Shown here: one piece after another, positions 55,585 through 64,000 of the stretch | Numbering within the stretch: the stretch's first letter is position 1 | Layout of the letters: each line of letters opens with the position of its first letter | From: Carallia brachiata | Lineage: Eukaryota; Streptophyta; Magnoliopsida; Malpighiales; Rhizophoraceae | DNA length: 64,000 nucleotides | Assembly: GCA_021464245.1 (NCBI GenBank) | Contig: JADCRB010000078.1 | Location: 372,001 to 436,000 of the forward strand | Direction of reading: 5' to 3' | Translations under genes and position numbers: made by a program | The notes under the pieces: model-generated | Told to the model about the DNA's origin: nothing | Database searches by the model: none | What the model saw: the letters and a program-made list of their open reading frames with translations, nothing else

Positions 55585-57680
55585 CAGAGTGCTCAAGTAG
55601 TTACCATTTTCGCCTTTGAATAAGGTATTGAACTTTGGTGGATCAAATTTGCTTGCTTGATGCTGTAATTTACAGCTTTATGGTGTCCAAAGATTGAATT
55701 TTTTATGAGCTTCATATTGTTTAATTAGGACATTACTATCTTGATTGGCAGCTGTCATCTCTAGCTTAATGGAGCTTGCAAACTTTGCACTTGCATTGTT
55801 GCTTCAAACTGCTTTCGGATTGCTTATATTGTGTGGTATTATACTCTGAAGAGCACTCTGTTAGTATGTATCTGATATAACGCTTGTACTTATCTATTAG
55901 GGGTAATGATAAACATTCTGAAAATTGTGTTATGAATCATTCTAAAATATATAATTATGTAAAGAATCATCAACTTTTTTTTTTATTGTGGTTTAAAGGT
56001 GTTAAAAAAATTGATAATTCTTTTCATAATCACACATTTGATAATTCTTTTCATAATCACACATTTTGGATTATTTTATAATACAATTTTCAAATATTTA
56101 TTATTACTCATCTATTAAAGGTTATAGATCATGCTTCTCGGGTTGGGGTTTCGGTCCTCAGTCCTCATTATTGTTATGAATTAGTCATTTCGCGGGTGAC
56201 CTGTAAATCAACTGTTATTGGTGGGGATAGGGGGAACCTTTAGCTGTACTTGGCTGGTTGTGTTGCAATACACTGCTGTCATTATACAGAATTATCCCAG
56301 TGCAGTATTTACCTCGTATGCATTGGTCTCTTACTGCCCAATTATGAAGGTTTTTTCCTCTTTGACATGTGCATTAGTAAAGTAAAATATGTTCCGCGAC
56401 AATTGGACCCAAATAAAAGAAATACAAAGATGTTCCCATACACCACATTTTGTTCTGCATTCTTCTTAACACGTTCTTTAGATTAGTTGATTGAGTCTTC
56501 ACCTAAAAAAGTATGGTCCTTGATCTTGACCTCGCCGTTGGACCATTTTTGTCCCCTTTAATGTGTTCATTAAACTGCTTATTGATCGCTTACGAGTTGT
56601 TGTGTATTTGGAGGCAGGCAGAACTTCGTGCGAATGATGTTTTATAAATTTGAACTTGAATTTGCGACGTTATGACCTTGCAGAAACAAACATTTAGAAC
56701 TGGATATGTGCGTATGTAATGCCTTTTAAAGGCAAATATTGGAGTAATTGCTGGATATACCTTATTTTGTGATGGATATATAGATTACTCAATGAAGAAT
56801 TGTGGATAGATTGCTTTTGGGTTGCTTTATGGTGCCAATAATTAACCTTGACTCCGTTTCTCATTTCTGCTCTTTATTTTTAGGTTTCTTGGTTTTAGAA
56901 ATAGAAAAGTAAAGGTAGTATCCCACAACCCTATTAAGGAGCATTGCGCTTGTGTTTAGAGAGAGTGCGAACGATCTGAATAGTTACGGCATAACTAGCA
57001 CTAAGCTCAGCGTAGGTTTAACTCCACCAAAGAACCGTAGCAACTCTTAAACTCGGAATCTCTCACTCAGATTTGAATGTCTGAAGCCATTTGAATCACA
57101 CCATGGTTTTATTTTTAGGTTTCTTGTACTTTGAACCTCTTCATCTGTTCTTGGGCTTAAGTCCACCTTTTGACACAGCCGCTCCACAGCCCACCCCTCC
57201 AAACAAAACAAACGAAGGGAAAATCTCTACAAAGTCCTTTGCGCTAGATTCTACAAAGAAGGCCCATGTTATGTGTCCTCATATCGACCTTTTTCTCGTT
57301 TTGGCATTACTGAATGATTTAAAAATGACGCTTTTTCGCATACAAACAACCAATGATCCACTGATTTTTTGTAGGAGAAAAAAAAGATTCAGCCATTATA
57401 GGGATGGGATAGCAATGAATATCGCCGCTCCACAATAGACGATAAGTGACTGGGGAGACTCTTATTATTTTTTTATGTTATTTTTTTTTCTTCTGTGGTA
57501 AGTGATAGGAGAGCACTTGAAATGTTGGACGTGAGGGGAAAGTGAGCTCAACCTCGAATGAGCCGAGACCAGCATTTTTATGGTGCATGTTGGGTTGGGC
57601 TATTACAGACCACAAAATTAGGCTCGTTACACAGTTAAAAATAATTTTACATCTTTGCTAATAGTGTGAAAGGCAAGATT
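55585..57680. other. Glycosylase 3' region and intergenic DNA
   Basis: A short direct repeat of 'gataattcttttcataatca' occurs at about 56012-56060. Around 57010 'gcgtaggtttaactcc' recalls the SINE-like text at 12.2 kb. No gene is convincing; the frame at 57091-57438 lacks recognisable motifs. Confidence 0.45.
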
Positions 57681-57973
57681 TAGAGTGTGTTTGTTTACAT
57701 GAAAATATTTTATAGGAAATTTTTTTTTCTTTTTTTGGCGTTTGTTTCACGTAAATATTTTACAACGAAAAATTTATGAAAAATTTGGAGAAAATTTTGA
57801 GATTTTAAAGGAAAATAATTTATCTTTTTTCTAAACTGATGTTATTTTTTGGGAAAAACATAAACTGTCCTTTAAATAAGTGATAAAGAAAAATTATTAT
57901 TTTCACTGTAAATATTTTTTCTTATAAATATTTTACAAAAGTAAGTTATTTTACAACAAACAAACGGACCCTA
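57681..57973. mobile_element. hAT-like MITE
   Basis: The left end is 'tagagtgtgtttgttt' and the complement of the right end is 'tagggtccgtttgttt', the well-known terminal sequence of plant hAT non-autonomous elements. Subterminal 'aaatattttaca' and its complement recur inside. It is 293 bp and AT-rich. The 8-bp flanks do not match, so the target duplication is eroded or the ends differ slightly. Confidence 0.7.
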
Positions 57974-60454
57974 AGTATAATGAAAATGTTATTCTAATGT
58001 CACGTAGCGGTTGCCAGTTCAATTTTTTGAAATAATCTCTTTACATCAACAAAAGGAAAGTTGCATACATCAACCATTCGTCAGCCTTCACAAATCTGGA
58101 AATCTCTTGTACTAGGATGTCCTTTTATCTTTGCTAATAGGGTAAACCTTGTAAAATGTTTAGTACTTGCTTGATCCTACCAATTGATATTAGAGCCATG
58201 GAGCCGGTCTACAGATGGCTGGTCTGTGGCAATGGAGGCGAAGGTCGTCAAGTACAAGCGGAAAATACCACTTGAGTTTGTTATGTAGTTTAAGATAATA
58301 GCGTGTCTTTCTTAACAGTTTGAGCCATAAGTTTTTAAATTCGGACCGGCACTTGATCCGAAACAAGGTCTGGCTGAATGGGGTCGGTTAGTTCAACGGT
58401 GAGTTAACGGTTGAACCAGCCAACAAAAATCCTATGCAATTTGCAATCATTTTTGTCGTGTAGTCGTTTGCTCTCGTGAAGCCGATCGTATATGCTATAA
58501 AGAAACATGAACAACTTGTTTTTGGACGAAACATGATGCGGGTATGGAATTTTGGAAGACAAAATTCAATCAGCTTTGAGAATGTATCGTAGAATAGATA
58601 GCTGATAGAGAATACTTTCACAACTGATGGACTGCCGTCATTCAGCTGATAAAGGTGTTTTGTTTGCATTTTGATTAGATGGTTGTGCTAGTCCACTACA
58701 ACAAATCGCTGTTATTTCTGTCAAAAGAAAAACGGGGCAAGGTTGGAAGCTGCATGTAAGGATAATGCTATTGATGAAGTTATTTCACTGTAATTTCAAA
58801 GTCACAGCTTTCAAGGTTTGCTCCAAATTAAATTGATTGTGACTCGTGCCTACCATGTTAACCTAAATAAGAACAGGCAACATGGTGCATGACAAACCTA
58901 GGATATGGATCGATTAAATTTAGGATATTGATTGATTAAATTGTATGATTTACAAAGTGGATTCCTCAAATTATTGTCTAGCATCAGTAATAAAAGCAGA
59001 ATGCACCAATGAGCTATATATCTCAATTTGTATTGGAGTTGTCTCTATCGTTTAAGATTTTAAATCAAATCTCATTTGGAATCAATTAATAAAAAAATAA
59101 AATTTCAATGTCCACTTATGACCTATCGTTACGAGGAAGAGGAGGCAAAAGATGCATTTAACTAGGTCGCAAAAGACTGAAAAATTAAGTAGAAAGAAAT
59201 TAAAAAAGAAGTTTGTCTAATTTTTAGTCACTTTTTAACGAGATAAATGCTTAAAAATAATGGGCGAACACATCCCAGCATGTATAGTGGAAATATATAC
59301 GAGGTTGACGCACCTTGGAGTCCAACTATCTCTCAAGTGAAAGGAAGCCAAGCAATGGGTATTGGTCGGAAGACCCTTCAGTCCGAATGGAATCACCCAT
59401 CACTGCACTGCAATGTACAGACACCATGGGCCACAGTCACGACCACTGATGCTTTTATGTTGTGTTATCAATTGAATCAATTTTAGTTTAAAAAAAAAAG
59501 AGTTACGGAGATACGAATAATGAATACGACTACAGACATGGATTTAGTAATATTTAATTATATTTATTGATTGTAATTTTTATTTCATAATAATAAATAA
59601 TTTCATTGACTAAGATGGGTCCGTGATTAAGTTTCAACCATTCCATTTTCCCTGTAACAATTCTAATTAAGCATATATTTGATATTGTGCTACATAATAT
59701 CGAGATGGCCAAGCTCCTTTACTTGCTTTCCAACCAAGTGGAACGTTCAGAACTATTCCATTATCTTACTATTATGAACACCCACTAGCTGGTCCTTTTA
59801 GAAATTCTGATACAGGTTTTCAATTTGTTTCCGATTTGCAGTACATTCATAGTTGCACTCATTTCCACAAAGTTTATTCCGTAACTTAAATTTCTTTGAG
59901 AAATACTAGCTATCAAGTAGGCAGATGCGATTTTCCCTTTATAATTAGCTTAGTCTGCTAAATAATTAGACCTTAAACATGTTTTATAAAAAAATTTATT
60001 GTTGAGAGCAGCTCATTCATTATAATTATGTCAGAAGTTTGATTCTCACCTTTTTCAAATTTTTATCTCATGTATACAATATAAACTTTAACTTTCTTCT
60101 AAAAAAAAATGTTTCATGAGATGAAATAATGGGTTGGGTCGTTGAATGTCAAATCCATTTTACATTTCCAAAGTATTACGACAATCAGGAAATAATAACA
60201 GTTGTAGTTTTAATTTGATTTATTTAATTATAACAATTGATTATTATGTATGAAAATATGCAAAAGTTATAATTAATGATTATAAACTATTAGTTAATTT
60301 ATGATGGTATATTTGTCTATACATAAGTTTAAATTATGTCCATTTTTCATATTCTTGTAATAAAATTCTTTGTATTTTTCATTTCAGATGAGCTATGATC
60401 AGCTAAAATTAGTTAGCATACCGTATGACATTTTTGTTTCGTAGTATCACTTTG
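57974..60454. other. Intergenic DNA, no gene seen
   Basis: Mixed to AT-rich sequence; the open frames at 58388-58669 (minus) and 59247-59486 (plus) show no family features. Confidence 0.45.
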
Positions 60455-60545
60455 TTTTTTTTTTTTTTTTTTTTTGTTTTTGGACTCTAAAATGGTTAGT
60501 GGTCAATAGTTAGTGATTAGTAGAGAGAGGAGGGGATTGTAGGTA
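60455..60545 (-). repeat. Poly(T)-headed dispersed repeat, copy 2
   Basis: The T-run at about 60457-60474 precedes 'ctaaaatggttagtggtcaa' and 'gttagtgattagtagagaga', matching the repeat at 26743-26850. Confidence 0.55.
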
Positions 60546-62624
60546 GGAAAACACTACTAAATAAGTATTTTGGAGGATATTATATTAATATGTTAATAAA
60601 TTATTTTTAATTTCAATTTATAGATATAATAATTTATATATCTATTATATATTTTTTTAGCCAAAAAGAGTACTTTGCACCCAACTAATTTCATTTAATG
60701 TAAGCAGTGTTTTAGGTTTGGAGGATTTTAAGATGGTAAGGAAATTCGATCTTTTAACCTTTCATAACTTGTATGGATTTGACAGTAACTTTTTTTTTTA
60801 ACCAACTGACGGTGACCTACACTAGTAAAGTAATTGTAAGGTAGTTGTGCCGTAGAAAGGAGGTCAGAGAAAAAAATTATAATGATTATATTTTATTTTT
60901 TAATAATTTTTTATATTTATTTAAATAATTTATTTTTTATTATTTTTTTATAAATTATTATTTATTATTTAATTTTTTAAATAATTTTTTTCACTTATTT
61001 AAATAACTTATTTTTTTATTTTTTTATCCCACATTTTTCCTTCTAATTCAAACACAATATTAATGTATGACATTTCTTGGAGCTGGTAGGGATTGGACCA
61101 ATCAATGGCACACGCATGTATCCACAAACAGGTTGGTTGTGATGTGACCAAAAACAGTAGCCTATAAATCCAAGCCTAGATTTGCTTGTCCTCGTTCTCT
61201 TCAGGAAAACGCCAAACTCTGCCTCAAGCCCATGCTGTAAGGCCTTTTTTTTTTTTTTGGAAAATTTTAGTAGTTTTACGTAAATTGTGTAAAGATATTA
61301 AGAGAGTAACGTGAATAATTAAAAATAAATAATAAATAATAAATAAATTATCAAATTTTATTACATGAAATTATAATACTATTTATTATTATTTATTTGA
61401 AATTATGTAGGTTTTTTTTTTTTTTTAATGACCACGCGATCTTTTTCATTGCGCACAACTGCAATTCAGAGGTCCCTCCAACATTGTTGCAAAATTTCGC
61501 TGGCTTACAGTACTAATGAACTGTTGTGATAAAATGGGTACAAATTGACACTACATTAACGCGAAAAGCTCTATTATATTTGTGGAATGGTTTCATGACA
61601 ATATTAATGCAGTTTAGGTAGTATAATAATAGTCACGCTCACACATTTGATCACAATTAATAGATTATTTATTTTTATTTTTTTTAATTTAATTATTTAA
61701 TTATTTATACTGTTTTGATCTTATTATAATAGTACTTAAAAAATTTCAAGTATTTTTCTAACTAGAAAACCTACTCTACTGTAGAATTATCCAAAAGGCC
61801 AAAAGTCTTTGAAAGTACTGTGCCTACACACGAGGCTTAATTTGATTTTTTAGAAAAAATTGAAATGGAAAAGCAATGGAATCCATATATGAAAGATTGG
61901 ATACTCATACCACGTAGTTTATTGAGCTCCCCCTCTTTTCTTAACTCACTAAAAGAACATATTTTATAAGTGTAATTGGAAATAACACTTCTATAGCTGT
62001 ATTTGGCATGTTTAAGGAGTTAAGTTTTTAAATAGACGTAAAACATTAAACAGTACCACAACATAACTAACACACAGGAAGTAACATGATAACAACAATA
62101 AGACATTAAAATAATTTATTTTACATTCGACTTCATTTAATTAATTAGTTTACGTTTTTCATTGTTATTATATTACTCCATAAGTATTGGTCGTTCATTC
62201 TTTGCCATAGAAAGTGATACTATGAGATAGATGTTAGACTAATGCCTGATCAAGCTTTGAGTCAACTTCTTTTGACAAAGTAACCAAAGATGTTCCCATT
62301 ATATCAGAAAAATTGAAATATAAATTCAGCATCCAAAGCAGAAATTGAGATGGAAAATTCGAATGAAACAGCAACACTGGAACGAGGCCCTTCATTTGTA
62401 TTGGCTAAGGTGACACGTATACAGACAAAAATACCGAAAGTGTACGGCCCAAAAGGCACCCCAACCAAAAAACAGAAAACCGAAAGCCCAAACAACCCCT
62501 TATATGTCGGGGCCGCCTTGAGTGAGTTATATGACATGCATCGATTCTCATATGGAAAGAAACTTCCTACCAAAAACCAAAAAAAAAAAAACTTCCTACC
62601 ATTATGGTAACGAACAAACCCATT
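60546..62624. other. Intergenic DNA, no gene seen
   Basis: T-runs at 61248-61258 and 61414-61427 probably mark retroelement tails. The plus-strand frame at 62350-62610 starts with an ATG (MENSNETATLERGPSFVLAK), but I recognise nothing in it. Confidence 0.4.
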
Positions 62625-62953
62625 TAGCTGTTGTTTTAGGTATGTATTAAGTAATTGTCATATATAATGTGATAAAAAATTATATAATATAATAAAAAAA
62701 TTATATTACGTAATAAAAAAAATTATACGGTCCGTATAACCAGTTATTAAAATTTTTTTTGGTATATAACGTAGTAGAGGAAATAAAAAAAATTATACAA
62801 CCCGTGTAACCAGTCATTAAAAATATTTTTGATTTTTATTGGTTAATTATACATTGTATAATTTTAATTCTTTAATATGTCATATAATTTTCTTATAATT
62901 TTTTTATTATATTGTATATAACAATTACTTAGTAATCACCTATGAAACAGCTA
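62625..62953. mobile_element. Hairpin MITE with internal tandem duplication
   Basis: The left arm 'tagctgttgttttaggtatg' leads into 'ttaagtaattgtcatatata'. The complement of the right arm reads 'tagctgtttcataggtgatt', leading into 'ctaagtaattgttatataca'. Between the arms, a segment with 'ttatacggtccgtataacca' recurs 72 bases later as 'ttatacaacccgtgtaacca'. It is about 329 bp long. Confidence 0.7.
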
Positions 62954-63100
62954 CCTAGCGGTCTCCGCTACGGTAAAATATACGATTGAGCAAACAAATA
63001 TATAAGTTTTGGTTTTTGAGTTACTCCTCCTATCATGACTGAGTCATATCACACCCAAAAATTTCACATCGTCAAGAAATTTTCTATTTTTAAGTTAATT

Positions 63101-63137
63101 GAACCTTCAGTTCTTTTTTGACAGAACCTTCAGTTCT
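63101..63137. repeat. 14-bp direct repeats flanking a 9-base T-rich insert
   Basis: 'gaaccttcagttct' occurs at 63101-63114 and 63124-63137, separated only by 'tttttgaca'. It has the same architecture as the 27212-27250 case. Confidence 0.65.
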
Positions 63138-64000
63138 GGAAATAACATTAGTACCAGTGATTAATATTTCTTTGGTAAAAAATTTTTATTACAATAAAGT
63201 TTCTGCACCGGAATAAAAAATGCAACAAGTTATATTTTTAGTATAACCATATTGATTTTTTTGGATTAAATTTTTTTAAAGAAATTTTTTTTTGTTTTAA
63301 CATATATTGTGTGAGATATACAAGGTAATACCTGTCTAATTTTAGGTTTTAATTTTGTAATTTCTTATTTCATGTTTCTTTAATATGGTCATAATAAAAA
63401 TGTAACGGTTGTTTTCCAGGCACCACCTCCAGTGTAGAATCTTCACTTTTTTTGTATTAATATAGCTTAAGTATAATTTTTTTTTTTGGTATACATATAG
63501 CTTATACACAATATTGTTGTGTAAATAAACTCATACACTTATGTTTTTCCCCTAAATTGTCATGTTCAAATATGTGTTGGGCCAATTAGTATTAGATGTT
63601 GTAACCTAAAAGAGAGAATGCCGACAGTGGTAGCACATTAGCATCAACTACTGAAAGTGAAATGACAGCCAAAGTCATTGCTTGCTTAGGGAAAGAGAGT
63701 GGAATTGCAGGAACCGCAGCAGGCGCACAAAGCCACAAAAGTCCTCTAAGAAGTGAGAGAGATAGAATCCGACATGTTAATAAAGGACAAAGACTGTGTG
63801 CGGTGGCCCAGCCTTCTCGCACTTTAATTTTTTCTTGACCCCCCAAGTCCCCCACAAAGAGACTTAGAACCCCCTTCCCCAACCCAACGGTTCTTTCTTC
63901 TTTCTCACTGATTAACTTTAAACCCTTCAGTAATAGGTCAATTGGCTCCTCTCTCATTAGGTTAACCTAAAATGAAAATATTTGTATAATAAATTTTAGT
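63138..64000. other. Right edge, no gene assigned
   Basis: The stretch 63590-63960 is less AT-rich and open on the minus strand for 121 codons, but the predicted product has no recognisable motif. It may be the flank of a gene outside the window. Confidence 0.35.

Noticed and set aside
57091..57438. 115-codon plus-strand frame
   Set aside because: No recognisable motif, AT-rich with scattered stops nearby; likely chance.
63592..63957. 121-codon minus-strand frame at the right edge
   Set aside because: Leu/Ser-rich with no motif; the DNA looks like a GC-richer gene flank. Left unassigned.
1..64000. Novel defence, biosynthetic or mobile gene system
   Set aside because: The genes are ordinary, unrelated plant genes with known families and no co-oriented cluster. 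The unusual features are repeats and small lesions, not a coherent new system.

Overview
The window is a stretch of nuclear DNA from a flowering plant, most likely a eudicot. The base composition is AT-rich, genes have many short GT-AG introns, spacing is kilobases of non-coding DNA, and the sequence is littered with hairpin MITEs, tRNA-derived SINEs and 3' ends of LINEs. I could trace six well-defined genes exon by exon. Four have fully open, spliced reading frames: PYROXD2-like, Maf-like, an alpha/beta hydrolase and an ERD6-like sugar transporter. A fifth is a single-exon mitochondrial ribosomal protein L6. A sixth, a small gene of unknown function, is less certain. Three more genes are recognisable but carry one to three single-base frameshifts: a RADIALIS-like MYB, a HANABA TARANU-like GATA factor and an AlkA-type DNA glycosylase.

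Layout. 1-13 kb: a partial tandem duplication. An F-box gene and the 3' half of a PYROXD2-like oxidoreductase gene are repeated. The right-hand PYROXD2 copy (7842-12856, minus, 16 exons) is intact. The left copy is a truncated relic, both F-box copies are broken, and a third trace of the same unit sits at base 1. 13-20.6 kb: a hairpin MITE, two LINE RNase H relics, the RADIALIS-like gene and a small unknown gene. 21-26 kb: Maf-like nucleotide pyrophosphatase (9 exons) and mitochondrial L6. 26-35 kb: gene-poor, full of repeats. 35.4-36.7 kb: HAN-like GATA factor. 37-42.8 kb: non-coding, with two SINEs that still carry target-site duplications. 42.9-46.9 kb: alpha/beta hydrolase whose first intron hosts two MITEs. 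47.2-52.2 kb: ERDL6-type vacuolar glucose exporter (18 exons, minus). 54.7-55.6 kb: DNA glycosylase. 55.6-64 kb: no convincing gene, three or more repeats.

The genes do not form a pathway. The one contextual signal is microsynteny: from memory, Arabidopsis has ERDL6 (At1g75220), a DNA glycosylase (At1g75230) and RL6 (At1g75250) almost side by side, and the same three families occur here within 40 kb.

I found no CRISPR, operon, viral or toxin system, and no credible novel protein machinery. What deserves a second look is structural: the F-box/PYROXD2 duplication, the clustering of one-base frameshifts in three genes while others are spotless, CT microsatellites abutting 5' splice sites in two unrelated genes, two tiny insertions bracketed by target-site duplications, and MITE/SINE insertions with readable boundaries.
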